Assembly (NCBI GenBank): GCA_015847255.1
Contig: JADLZK010005834.1
Coordinates: 236,599 to 300,598, forward strand
Direction of reading: 5' to 3'
From: Hyparrhenia diplandra
Taxonomy: Eukaryota > Streptophyta > Magnoliopsida > Poales > Poaceae
DNA: 64,000 nt
Below are positions 1-10,692 of this stretch, in pieces. The first letter of the stretch is position 1. Each line of letters begins with the position of its first letter. The position numbers were made by a program, and so were the translations under genes. Below the pieces are notes generated by a model. It was given only the letters and a program-made list of their open reading frames with translations. It was not told the DNA's origin and searched no databases.

Positions 1-805
1 GCGAGAGCGCCTAAACTCCGTGTGTGCGGCGTCCACCGGGCCGCACGCGCCGAGGCCGTTGCCGACCACCGCCAGTAGAGCGGACACCCGCCATCGTTGC
101 TGCCGGCGACCTCGCCGCCCAACGAACGCGGCACGCGCCCCCAAGTTGGGCACCGCCCCAACCCTAGGGGCCACCACATCGGGCACCAAGACCGAGCACA
201 AAGAGCCCCCGCAATGCCGGCGCGCTCCATACTTGACGGCCATGGCGGCATCGCGCTGCGAAGACCATTGGAGAGGGGACGGCAAGGGCGCCACCCCTAG
301 CGCGCCGCCCGCGCCACCGCAATCGCCACCACGACCGCGCCTTTCTCGGCTGGGGGAGAGATCCGCCGCTTGGGACCCGGATCCGCCACCTAGGCACCGG
401 ATCCGACACCCGCCACCGCCCGGGCGAGCCCGGGCCGCCGCCGCCGCCGCCACCGCCGAGCTTGAGAAGAAGAAACGCGCTGGGAAGAGGAGAGCTCGCG
501 AACGCCACTTGCGCGGCAAGGGCATCGGCCATGGCCGCACCATGGCGACCCTCCCCCGCCGAGCTCCACGCAGCTCCGATGGGGGATGGGCGGCCGCCGC
601 CCGCCGCGTGCCATGGAGAGAAGAGGACCCGCCGCCGCCATCCCGGCCGGCCGGCTGCCGCGGCCGGCTCGGGGTGGCAAAGATGGCCGGAGGAGGATGG
701 GATGGGTGGTGGCGGCTAGGTTTTGGGGAGGCCACCGATGTCGCCCAGCGCGTGGGAGGCGACACGGGGCCGCCCATGTTGAATCAAGAGTGTATCTCTA
801 GATAG
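1..805. repeat. GC-rich low-complexity DNA, probably transposon-derived
   Basis: This stretch is very GC-rich and stays open in several frames on both strands. The predicted peptides are rich in Arg, Ala, Pro and Gly and show no recognisable domain. That pattern is usual for GC-rich parts of grass LTR retrotransposons and is not good evidence for a gene. The tail at 780-950 turns AT-rich. I see no terminal repeat that would set the edges, and the left edge runs off the window. Confidence 0.4.
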
Positions 806-956
806 GCAATCATCCCACCGAATGACTAGAGTGGGCTTGAGACATGATAGATGAATCGCCAGCCCGGGATCTCGGTCCAAGGCCTAGCAGCCCAACATAG
901 ATATATACGGAATAATAATGGAAAAAATCGAGGAAAAAAATCTAAATAACCCCTAA

Positions 957-1313
957 GGCCAATCTCAATGAGGGTTTCATGAGTGTTTCATGCACATTAA
1001 ATACAAGGCGCCACATCAAGAAAATTTCACTTTTTGCATGAAACCCTAGGAGAGAAAAGTAAAGAGTTTCACCATGGTGAAACCTTTGGGCATTTTTTTC
1101 ACATGCGTTGGAAACCGTGTGAAACCCCCATTGAGATACAAATAGAGTTTCACCATGCAACTATGCAATTAAACCATGCAATGAGAGAGGTTGTGGGACC
1201 CTTAAGCCTATGAAACTGTGCAATGAAACTATACATTGAGGGAGACGTCTATTTCATGCCAAAGTTTCAAATCTTGAAAACCGGGAGGTGAAACTCTCCA
1301 TTGAGACCCGACC
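957..1313. mobile_element. Tourist-like (PIF/Harbinger) MITE
   Basis: Imperfect inverted ends begin GGCCAATCTCAATGAG on the left and, read from the right, GGTCGGGTCTCAATGGAG; both lead into GTTTCA. The element is flanked by the 3-bp duplication TAA (954-956 and 1314-1316), as expected for PIF/Harbinger insertions. The interior holds many copies of a 'gaaac/gtttca' word and no long ORF, so it is non-autonomous. The superfamily call rests on the TSD and the GG..CC ends. Confidence 0.7.
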
Positions 1314-1618
1314 TAATGTTTGGCTACCGGTCTACTTAACCCCTAAGTTTTAACACAAGACCTCTAGCATAGAGGGACTTAACCCCTAAGTTGTCTAGAC
1401 TTTTTCCTAAAATCTCGATTTAAGGTGATTGAGACTTTTCAATAGTTTAAGCTTGTGTCCAGCAGAATACATGCAACGTCATCGAAAAACGCCTCATTGT
1501 CAAGAAGGTTTCACCTATCGGAATTCGATGATAACAGGATCAACGAGCACCGACCTTAGGGTTGGTCCTCAAGTTTTTTGAGCGTATATTAAGGCGGATA
1601 CGAGAGATTGGATCTTTA

Positions 1619-1950
1619 GGGGCTGTTTGGTTATCGCCTCGCTTAGCCACGCTAGCGCATCGCGATTTGTCCGTCACACTCGGTCAAGAATAGTAACAAA
1701 AAGCAAATGACAAGAACTAACGACGGGCATGAGCCTAGGAGAAAACGACAACGAAGTACAACAACGTGGCGCGGCCAAGCGAAAAAAAGACACCAACAAT
1801 AAGCATTATTACACGCCCACCGAGCGGCGGGGAGTGTGACGGGCGTCATCCAAACAACAGCCAAGCACCGTGGCGGCCACATGCGTGGCAAGGTGAGCTG
1901 TGGCCCGCGAGGCAAACAGGCCAGCTGTGGCCGCGAGGCAAACAGGCCTT
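1619..1950. mobile_element. Probable Tourist-like TIR element
   Basis: The left end GGGGCTGTTTGG pairs with the right end, which read inward is AAGGCCTGTTTGC. A TTA triplet flanks both sides (1616-1618, 1951-1953). A second copy of the right-end word (caaacaggcc) lies at 1913-1922. There is no coding capacity. It could instead be a hAT-like element; the 3-bp duplication favours PIF/Harbinger. Confidence 0.5.
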
Positions 1951-2485
1951 TTATTAAGAACGTGAGACTCTTTTATTATTCAGGCAACGAAGGTTATTAG
2001 TGGGTTGTCAGAGGCAGGGAGACAGCGTGAGCCGTGCCACACATGATTTGGATTGTGTTCTTGTCGATGAGCCACGTGCCTGCCTTGCGGACCCATGAGA
2101 CCATGACGTCTTTGGTACACATAGACTCGGCAGAAAAAGGGAAAAATGTCCGAAGGTGCAGACGTGGGCGGTAATTCAGGCTGCCTCTTCTGTGCTTTGC
2201 ACCTTCCAGGAAACTGCCGGCCGCAGCAACCAAATTTTGCACCGAGATCCCCACCGTCCGCGCGGCCTCTCCGCCGGCCGTCCACGTGGCTCAGCCGTGG
2301 CGCGATGCCTGGCAGATTCGCCGACCGAGGTAGCCGCCACGAAGACCCGTCTCGCCGTCCCTCTCTCACGCACGTACTCGTACGACTTCGCACGGCACGC
2401 GAAAAAAAAAAAAGTCGGTGCCCTGCCGCTGCGTGTCAATAGCGCGTCGCCGCCAGCCAGTGTGCCTGCACCACCAGCGGCGGCC

Positions 2486-2493
2486 TATTAATA
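2486..2493 (+). promoter_or_regulatory. TATA-like box of the EF-hand gene
   Basis: TATTAATA lies about 135 bp before the ATG at 2621, in a GC-rich upstream region. It is the only TATA-like word at a sensible distance. A start of transcription near 2515-2525 is inferred. Confidence 0.45.
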
Positions 2494-2520
2494 CCTCCGG
2501 CGACGACGAGACCACTCACC

Positions 2521-2580
2521 ATCCAGACATCCTCAGCTCACATCACACACATCCAGACATCCTCAGCTCACACCACACAG
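2521..2580 (+). repeat. 30-bp direct tandem repeat in the 5' leader
   Basis: Two near-identical 30-bp units (2521-2550, 2551-2580) start with atccagacatcctcagctca. They lie in the inferred 5' leader of the EF-hand gene and change the leader length, not the protein. Confidence 0.8.
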
Positions 2581-2620
2581 GCAAACCTTCAGCGCCGTTC
2601 ACATCACCACCTCCACGGCC

Positions 2621-3242
2621 ATGTCGACGAGCGCTAGCGAGAAGCAGCAAGCCCAAGCCCAGCAGCAGGCCGCGGGGCACGGCCAGAGCCAGAGCCAGAG
2701 GCCGCCAGCGGTGGTGTCTTCGGCCGTGGACGACGCGGAGATGCAGAGGGTGTTCGCGCGCATCGACGCGGACGGCGACGGCCGGATCTCCCCGTCCGAG
2801 CTGGCCGCGGTGTCGCGCGCCATCTCCCCCGCCGTCGAGCTCCTCGCACGGCCGCCGCGAGGTGGCGGCCATGATGGACGAGCTGGACACCGACCGCGAC
2901 GGCTTCGTCGACCTCGGCGAGTTCAAGGCGTTCCACGCGCGCGGCGCCGGCGGCCTCGGCGGGGACGGCGACCGCGGGGACAGCGAGCTCGACGCCGAGC
3001 TCCGCGCGGCCTTCGACGTGTACGATGTCGATGGTGACGGCCGCATCACGGCGGCCGAGCTGGGCAAGGTGCTCGGCCGCATCGGGGAAGGGTGCAGCGC
3101 CGAGGAGTGCCAGAGGATGATCGCCAGCGTTGATACCGATGGCGACGGATGCGTCGGCTTCGAGGAGTTCAAGAAGATGATGTGCCCACAAGACGGCGCC
3201 GGCGCCGATGCCGCCAGGGCGGCCAAGGCCAAGAAGGAGTAA
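2621..3242 (+). CDS. Calmodulin-like EF-hand protein, frame broken once
   Basis: Single-exon calcium sensor of the plant CML type, expected to bind Ca2+ and regulate target proteins. The ATG at 2621 opens a Gln/Ser-rich N-terminus of about 40 residues, then EF-hand 1 (D49 to E60, DADGDG). After one base is discounted in the C run at 2826-2830, the other frame gives EF-hands 2 (about 89-100, DTDRDG), 3 (135-146, DVDGDG) and 4 (171-182, DTDGDG), then a Lys-rich end. The total is 206 residues, a normal CML length, and both halves are well conserved, which argues for one gene. All four loops keep Asp at positions 1, 3 and 5, and Glu at 12. The break could be a sequencing error or a recent mutation. 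A poly(A) signal AATAAA lies at 3335-3340. The exact CML number is not assigned. Confidence 0.85.
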
Positions 3243-3334
3243 GGGGTGTGTGCTCAGGGAGAAGAGGGCTGGAGTGTGTCTGCCTCTGGCTTCATTTTCA
3301 CCTACTCTTCTGCGGTAAAACTACTATAGTAGGG

Positions 3335-3340
3335 AATAAA
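3335..3340 (+). terminator. Poly(A) signal after the EF-hand gene
   Basis: AATAAA occurs 93 bp past the TAA stop of the EF-hand gene, a typical plant distance. Transcript end is inferred to be shortly after. Confidence 0.5.
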
Positions 3341-3359
3341 AATTATCCATGACTCTCAT

Positions 3360-4225
3360 GTAGTAGATGTAGGAGTAGTAGTATTATATAATGTATATAT
3401 TGCCATCAGTATTATGTTGTGGCGTTCTAAATGTATGTACTGATTTGATTTGCTGAGCCAGATCAATTTGGTTTGACTTATCCAAGCCATTCCCGGCTCA
3501 CATCACATGTGTGCGACTTTTGCTGCGATTTGAGGCTTCTATCTAGTCGTAATCAGGATTAGCACGCAAGTCGGAAGCAAATTCAACCAAGAAATCCTAT
3601 AGAAACCAAGAAATCCTAGAGAGTGGAGCTCCTCTTCAGAGCTCAGACACAGTTTCTCTGTTTTCATGTTTCAGTGTGCGTTCCTTTGGTTTTGACAGCC
3701 TTTACAGTAAGTTGCATAGTTCCTTTGATTGAGCGGTCGACAAATTCTGATGTGACAGCAATATCCGTAGCAATATCGAGTAGGCGCGTTAGCATTCCGA
3801 TAGGCGATAGCGCGTCGGTGCCCTGCAATCAAATCGATCGAAAGTTTCGGGACCATCTTCCCTGATGCGCTTGCCTTGGCATGATGGAATCGAAAGCTGC
3901 TGGGATGGTCCTGCTACCGGGAAAATCTTCACGCACCGGCGTCGACACGTCTGTATCAGCTCTGTATCTAGAACGATCAATCTTATCCAGATGTAGAACG
4001 AACGGCCTAAAGACGCAGCACTACAGTCCTAGAGCTATGACTGCACTGAAGCGGCACGCTATGACTGCATTGTACCATCGACATTCTGTGGCTCCGTGAT
4101 CAGTTGCTGGTTTTGATTTTCCACGGCAATGAACGCCCCTTCAAATTCACCCAAATTCACCCAGCCCCTTCGGAATCTGGTTCCAGACGACCCGCTAGGC
4201 AGCTACTCCTAATGGTTTTTCTCAA
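3360..4225. other. Intergenic, nothing recognised
   Basis: Mixed-composition DNA between the EF-hand gene and the LINE. Short ORFs exist on both strands but overlap one another and show no domain or codon bias. No inverted termini or repeats were found by eye. Confidence 0.5.
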
Positions 4226-4227
4226 AG

Positions 4228-5830
4228 ATTTTTTTTAGAGTTTAAGGGTCCATGACCCCGGCCTTCCAATATTTATTAAAAGACCAACAGCATTCAGAGT
4301 TTACAGCTTCGGATGCCTCAGCATCAACCAGTTTGATCAAACTCGCCCCTGGCTAGTCGATCCAAAAACGACCCATACCAAACAGAAAAGAACAAAGTTC
4401 AGCGCTAAAGAAGAGAGAACTGATAACCCGCACTTGACTATCCTATTACATATCGTTGAGGACCTCATTAAGTTCATTCCACCATCCTGACGAGATTGAT
4501 TCCCCCATTAGCCTGGCTTCTTCTTCTCCAGCACATTTGAACTTCAGTTGGCTCCTTCTGGTAACCACAGCACTGTTTTTGCCACCACCTTTAGCTTTGT
4601 CAGGTAGGATTTTAGTGTATCTTTCTTCTCGGCTGGACACAACACCAGCCAGCCTTCTAGCATATTTATCACCTTGTAATACAACACTTCCATACTCCTC
4701 CATCCAGAACTCTGAAAACAAAACTCATTCCTGAGTTTCCAAACTGACCAAATTACAGCAGAAGTAACCATATTCACTAGACAATTATTTTTGTTACTCA
4801 GCCAAAAGGTGCCAATATTAACTATATCTATGCCAACAGTTTTACCAATGATATCAGAAAAGACATCCCAAATTCTCTTAGCTACTACACACTCGAAAAA
4901 AAAGATGATTGCAAGTTTCCTTTTCATCACAGAACAAGCAAGTTTCATCTTTGACCTTTCTTCTCTTTGCTAAATTATCTCTTGTTAGCACCCTATTATG
5001 CATTAATAACCAAAGAAAACATTGGACCCTGGGTGGAATTTTGAGATGCCAAACTGCTGGGATGTGAGTTTGGTGAATCCCCCTATAGTTGACAATTTTG
5101 TACAGCGATTGAGTAGTATATGTGCCTTTAGTTGTGTAATGCCACACCATCTCATCTTCCTCCTGGGAAAACTGAATGGTTGACACAATCTCAATTATTT
5201 CCAGCCAAGACCGAGATTGTTCCTCTGTCAGGGTTCTCCTAAAGGAGCACTTCAAGGTTACCCCATCCCAAAGATCAGCTATGGACTTTCCATGCTCAGT
5301 CAAAATTCTATAGAGTGGGTAGAAAAGGATTGCTAAGCTAGTTGTACCCACCCAGGTGTCCTCCCACAGCCTTATTTTCCTACCATTGCCTATCCTCCAC
5401 CTATACCCAACATTTGCAGCTTTAGTTGCCCACATAAAGCCCTTGAAAAAACTAGAAGCCTGAGGGGCTTTAGTTGCCATGATGTTTGGCTTTTTTGTTT
5501 TGTATTTGAAATCAATAAGTTCCTTCCAAAGTTTGTCACTATCACTATTGTATCTTTTCAGCCAGGAGGCTAAAAGACACACATTTAAATCTCTAAGGCT
5601 AGGGATCCCTAATCCCCCAAACTCTTTTGCTATTGACACTAATTCCCAGTTAGCAAGATGGTACCTGTGATGATTCTCATCATCATTCCACAGAAAGTTG
5701 CCCATATGAGTATTTAACAATTGGATAGCCCATTTAGGGAATTTGATGAAAGATAACAAATACACTGGGATGCTAATCAGACAAGCTAAGCTCAGATCTT
5801 CAAAGATCTCGGTTTCAGTTTAGTTCCCTT
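4228..5830 (-). mobile_element. 5'-truncated LINE retrotransposon (3' part)
   Basis: The minus strand carries the end of a LINE reverse-transcriptase ORF, an AATAAA near 4275, and a short A-run (T-run on + at 4228-4236) where the element ends. The upstream endonuclease and RT core are missing, so it is truncated at the 5' end near 5800-5830, as is usual for target-primed insertions. I could not find a convincing target duplication. Confidence 0.8.
4544..5765 (-). pseudogene. LINE ORF2 C-terminus with zf-RVT region, frameshifted
   Basis: Two overlapping minus-strand ORFs (5765-4878 and 4948-4544) join into one protein end. The first carries the region downstream of the RT palm (GGLGIPSLRDLN, then RWRIGNGRKIRLWEDTW), followed by the zinc-binding zf-RVT domain with WHLKIPPRVQCFLWL and the CLFCDEKETCNHLFF Cys/His cluster. 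The second continues after a frameshift near 4890-4940 (IWDVFSDIIG, then AVIWSVWKLRNEFCF). This order is typical of plant L1-type LINEs. No catalytic YADD core is present, so it cannot act on its own. Confidence 0.85.
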
Positions 5831-6334
5831 TCTTTGGTCGACCGTCAGCTGGAAATTTTCAAAACAAACGGATGGCTTCCCAAGATCATAACAAAAGAAA
5901 GGTTAGATGGTGTCCAGTGCCCACATGCCACAAATAAGATCCTGGTTCAAATTATGCATGCAAGAGAAGAGGAGGCTGCGGAGGCGCATGGCTACGCCGC
6001 CACGCCGAAGACCAGGCGGCTGCTTGGTCGGGCGCACGGCCACAACTAAATGAGAGCCTATTACTTGTGTGCCATTAAGATTATCTCCAACAGCATACAC
6101 CCTCCGTACATGAAATACCTGACATTCTGGCCTCCACAACAGTTTTCGCAAAACTTGACATCCGACGCACGCGGGGGCTCGCTTTGACGTGAATGCCCCT
6201 GGCTTGCGGCCCGTTCCGCTGCGGCTCGCCAACCATCCACTCATTTATTGCCCAGAGAAACCAGCCACTCACGGTGCCATGCTACGGAGACAAAGTGCCC
6301 AGAAAAACCGGCGAGCGCCATGAAAGCGGTCCCA

Positions 6335-6432
6335 ACTCGAGCAAAATGACTTAAAAAAATAGTTGTGAGGGGACTCAAACCGCCGAGCCCTAGCCCCGGG
6401 CCTTGGAGGACTAGCCACTCAAGCTAGGTAAA
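6335..6432 (-). mobile_element. tRNA-derived SINE fragment
   Basis: On the minus strand a box-A-like word (TAGCTTGAGTGGCT, 6426-6413) is followed by a box-B-like word (GGTTTGAGTCC, 6381-6371). That is the internal Pol III promoter layout of tRNA genes. A T-run follows downstream (6359-6353). The would-be acceptor arms do not pair, so it is not a functional tRNA; a tRNA-derived SINE is the best reading. The 3' end is not clear. Confidence 0.5.
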
Positions 6433-6550
6433 GTTGGTGTAAAAGTGTCACCCGCAGTGCTATTTAATAGGGGCAAAGGAGAAAAATATCCCCAATTAAT
6501 CACTCTTTGGTTACCGCAATTTTACCGCAATTATATCTAAACGTCAATTA

Positions 6551-6874
6551 GAGCAAGGTTAGTAATTTCGCCTGCAGCCGGCGGTGTGCACATGCCATGT
6601 CACTGCCAGCCAGCATTAGCAACCGAACGTATAAGAGCAAGTATTATGATGAGCGATCAGCCGGCCATATCTACGTGGAGGAGAGAGAAGTGAAGAGAGA
6701 GAAGAAAATGAGCGTCTCACGCCGCGCCCGCTGACCGGCGACAGGGGCGATTAGGCGTCTTTGCGCCGCAATTGGCTCCGCATGCGGCTATGCCATAAAT
6801 AGTAGCGGGCCGGTCGGCGTTGCGTTGCCGGCGGTTGGCATGAAGTAACTTTACTTAAACTATTAAACTTGCTC
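6551..6874. mobile_element. MITE with GAGCAAG termini
   Basis: Inverted ends GAGCAAGGTTAGTA and, from the right, GAGCAAGTTTAATAG enclose about 324 bp with no coding capacity. The flanks read TTA on the left and TAA on the right. An internal 'agagcaagtattatgatgag' at 6632-6651 looks like another copy of the end, hinting at a nested or rearranged element. Purine-rich 'ggaggagagagaagtgaagagag' lies inside. Likely Tourist-like, but the family is not certain. Confidence 0.55.
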
Positions 6875-7046
6875 TAATAAGCTGGCTGTTTGGTTAGCCA
6901 CTTCTTAGGCTAAATGATTATTTAATAAGCTAGCTGTCAGATGGGTAGAGGAACAAGAACCAATACTACCGCTCGCTTGGCTGGGTGCAGGCTCTTTACC
7001 TTCGTGCTCTGTGTTTTCGCCCAGCGATGACTGAAGCGCCCGCCTA

Positions 7047-7064
7047 CTCTCTCTCTCTCTCTCT
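7047..7064 (+). repeat. (CT)n microsatellite
   Basis: Nine uninterrupted CT units. Confidence 0.9.
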
Positions 7065-7369
7065 TGTATCTGTCAGATCAGATTTTCATGACGTGGACAC
7101 TCATTTCGCCGGCTTACTGGGCATTACTATACTTGCTTTTAATCTGGGTGTAATACAAGATTTTGTAACATTTATTTACGCGACATTATGATTTATGCCC
7201 GTTTATAAGACTTGCCCCATTTGGACCAATACTTACAATTTAAGTTGTGTATAATATTCTCGTTCATATGAGATTCTTTTTTATATATAGCTTGCAGTGG
7301 CAATAATTAATTATATTGCTCCATGAATCAATCTGGCTTACCAGCGCTGCAACAACTATTTGAGAAGCA

Positions 7370-9743
7370 CTGGTCCATCAACCCGTGCTCCCGCACGGGT
7401 GTGAATCTTAAGAGACACTAACTGATAAAAACTACTTACCTTTTTTTTTTTTGTCTTCACCAGTGTTTAAAGCAACAACTATAGTAGGTATTAAATGGTC
7501 AATATTCAGTTTTGATATTCTATCAATTATTGATATTCCATCAGTTTTTTTTCTTTACATAGCACCACTATTTATCTCCAATATACATTTAGTTGAAACA
7601 TTTGTTTAAACTATGATGGCTTTAGCTCTACTTGGTCTATATTATGATGATATGACTTTAATTTTGAACTTATTAATTGCTGACAACAACAATATATTTT
7701 AGGTGATTATAGTCCACCAATTTAATTGAAAAATGTTTTATTTTTTTAAAGAATTTTAGGTTTTATCTTTATTTGTATAGTGGTTTAATGAATAAAAGTT
7801 TCTAGGATTAATATTTTCTCTAGCATGGTATGTGTTTAGTTGAAACATAATCGTAAAGTGTACGAGACTCTTAACATCTTTTGTGATATAAAAATCTATG
7901 TTTTAATTTTCCTCTTTTGATCATATGTTAATTTGAAATTGCAATGCTCATTATATCATTTAGTCAAACTTTTCATTTTTTATTTTATGAAAATAATATT
8001 TTAGGTCTTAGGTTTAATTCTCCCACAATGGCATGAATAGTTGTTTCAACATGCACCATGGCATTGGCACCCAAGACATGGAATTTATGATATTGTATTA
8101 ATATCGTTCTATCAAACAAATTATCGTTGGAATTAAACCACTAATATTTGTATAACATTATGTTCCAATCAAATTGTTTAAACTTTTTTTAAGTCAATGA
8201 CCTGCAAAATTTATTATCATTAGTATTAATATAACTTAAAGTGAAGTGTATGTTACTATATGATTTGCTAAGGGATATTTTTTACGCTTGATAAGCTTAT
8301 AAGTAAATATTGAGAGAAGTGTGTATTTCAAATAGCTTTTATGCGTATATTGTACTTATGGATGTTCAACTTTCTCATAATAGCATATATTATCATTTAC
8401 ATCTAGACTTTGAGAGATTTTGTTAATTTATTTGTAACGGTTGAGATTGATAATTGAGGTACAGATTATATATGTATATATTACATTACATTATCTTTTA
8501 TAAATGCTAGGTATGGTTAATTTGAATGCAAACTTAGGGTGTTTGAGTTTTTCCATATGGACCATTGTCCCTAATATTTGATCATCATTACCATGTAAAT
8601 TCAAAGTAATCAAATTGAATCATTATTAAAGTCAACAAAAATATTTAAGTCATGGTCAATAAAGAATTATATACCAAGTCTTATTTTTTTCAAAGTAATC
8701 CAGGACTTTAGCTTTCATTTTAACAATTATTTCCCAATGTCTAATATCACCTAAAGTTTTACTAACCATACCGAAATAATATAAATAAGTCATCGAAGAC
8801 AGATTAAATTCTAATATGGGATGACCAAATTTGATACATCATATGGGAGAAATTAAATTGTAATATGGGATCTAGCAAGATGAACATGCCATTAATCTGC
8901 GCCAGGTAGATCCAGATGTCATGGACACTGGACATTGTGCACGTGCGGCCTACATGTTCGCATCTGTGCCGCACATACAACTGCCCATGGGCCAGGTACT
9001 TCCAGAGTAAGCATGCATGAATGACATCCTTCATGCATGAATGACATCCTTGCTTTCCTAGCCGTACACGCATATGCATACATGTATGGTAGATGTACTT
9101 GCGCGCCTCCGCCTAGTGCTCGATCAGCCGGCTTTGGGTCACATGCGCGTCCGATGATAATGTTGATGTCCTACCTATCACATCCGTTCATGTTATGGCG
9201 CCTCTCACGGGCTGATTTGGCTGTTGCACCTACCAACACTTCAATACCAGAACTATATTGACACCGGCCAACGTACTTGCATGCTTCTTTGCAGGATCTA
9301 GATGAGAAGATAGTAATCAGATTAGTTTTCTCACCCATCATGGAAGATGACGTGAAACCATCAATCTTTCTTGATCCCTTGCTCCTTGTCCCGATCGTTC
9401 TTCTTTGTCATGGCTCCTGGTCCCGATGGAGATGACCTGCGAGGCCATCGCTCCTATCGATGTAACAACACCACCGCTAGGCAGGATTAGAGGAGGTGTT
9501 GCGGTTAAAGTATTGGATTTATATTTATTTTCTTTTTTCTATCTATAAGATATAATGGCAGAGTGGGTAATTTTGTAGATAATAAAATAGATTTAATGGC
9601 ATAGATCGCCTGAGACTACAGTAATTAATGGCCGGATGCTTCTGATTGATGTGGGAATTTCTAGTATTTTTTCTTTTTCCTAACACATCCGGGCGAGAAT
9701 TAACGTGAAGGCTCGGTTGGGCCTCCAATTAGTAATAGTAAGA
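7370..9743 (-). mobile_element. Non-autonomous Helitron-like element A
   Basis: Read on the minus strand, the element starts TCTTACTATTACTAATTGG (9743 leftward). It ends with a GC hairpin CCCGTGC-ggga-GCACGGG, about ten bases, then CCAG followed by T (hairpin at 7383-7400, end at 7370). A TC start, a 3' hairpin and a CTRR-like end are Helitron hallmarks; CCAG would be a decayed CTAG. The AT-rich interior has no Rep/helicase ORF. The 200 bp next to the 5' end are shared with elements B and C. Confidence 0.55.
9012..9051 (+). repeat. 20-bp perfect tandem duplication
   Basis: The unit catgcatgaatgacatcctt occurs twice in a row inside Helitron-like element A. Confidence 0.9.
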
Positions 9744-9749
9744 TTTTGA

Positions 9750-10490
9750 ATTATTTTTCATAGCAGTTGAGCTAGGTGTAGCTTAGATACAAATTAGTTG
9801 GTTATGGTTACTTTATGCATTCTAGATATAATGGTCCATGTCCAAGTAGGGAGAATCTGCCTTACATCATCAGCTGCACATATACAGTGCACATGGTTAG
9901 TACAATACACATCTAAATAAATATTATTAGCGATGAATTTGTATTTGTTAGCCATAGGTCAACCGACAAACACAAATTATACTCTCTCCTTACAGATACA
10001 TGACTTCTAGCTAATTATATGCCAAAACATAATGTATATCTAGGTGTATAGTGGAAATTATATATACCGAAAAAAGATACTACTTACCGTTTGAAATAGA
10101 GGTACGATATAGCTGGAGGTTAAATGGTTGTCAAAAAGACTTTTGCATCATGACTCGAGCTCTGTCCAGGACGCACAGCCTACAATTGTGCAGTGGAGAG
10201 GCTAAAATTGTTATTAATCTTTTATTGCTAGTGGTGAGCTTCATTGATCATTCGATAGTATCTATCTTCTGCAAATGTAACCCTTTTGCAGTTGCTTGCT
10301 GACATGCAGAATCGGCAGACATGGCGACAGTCAGCCTTTTCCTCTAGTGCACTGCATATGTCACAATATTTTTTAGAAGAAATCAGCCAGAATTTTGCAA
10401 GGCATATAATGTTAATCCTTCACAACAGAGCAGTGTGTGAGTGTGACATGTGCATACCTGTGCCTCAGTGGAGACAGGGCCACCCATGTA
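9750..10490. other. Intergenic, nothing recognised
   Basis: AT-rich DNA with only short ORFs. No domain, terminal repeat or simple repeat of note was seen. Confidence 0.5.
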
Positions 10491-10496
10491 TATCAA

Positions 10497-10690
10497 TAAC
10501 CTAGATAGAGACCTCTCCGTCTTGCCAATTTCTGACTTCCGAGATACATCTACAACTATGTGTCGAAAAAGAATGCGGAGTTCAACTCGTCCAGGAGACC
10601 TTGATAGTCTGGCTTGCCATGTCTTCTCGATTTCAGCCGCTCCTAGTAGTCGATGAAACATGTTTGCGCAAGCCAAAATAGGAGATCGGT
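10497..10690 (-). repeat. Exon-like repeat, copy 1
   Basis: About 190 bp that recur, in opposite orientation, at 41126-41320. Both copies encode a related peptide in the same frame (core QA[RK]LSRSPGR[VA]EL), while third positions and the edges vary. Shared DNA begins at CGATCTCCTATTTTGGCTTG on the minus strand. It may be an old exon or part of an unrecognised transposon. The TIR element at 10693 abuts its end. Confidence 0.6.
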
Positions 10691-10692
10691 TG

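Noticed and set aside
20..805. 261-residue ORF at the left end
   Set aside because: It starts with GTG, is Arg/Ala/Pro-rich, and equal-length ORFs exist on the other strand. GC-rich composition explains it.
2634..3191. Minus-strand ORF opposite the EF-hand gene
   Set aside because: A shadow of the GC-rich coding strand; no domain.
2418..3242. 274-residue ORF as the EF-hand protein start
   Set aside because: The first 130 residues lack any domain and overlap the promoter and leader. The ATG at 2621 with one frame change gives all four EF-hands and a normal length.
6371..6426. Functional tRNA gene
   Set aside because: A and B boxes are present but the acceptor stems do not pair; a SINE is more likely.
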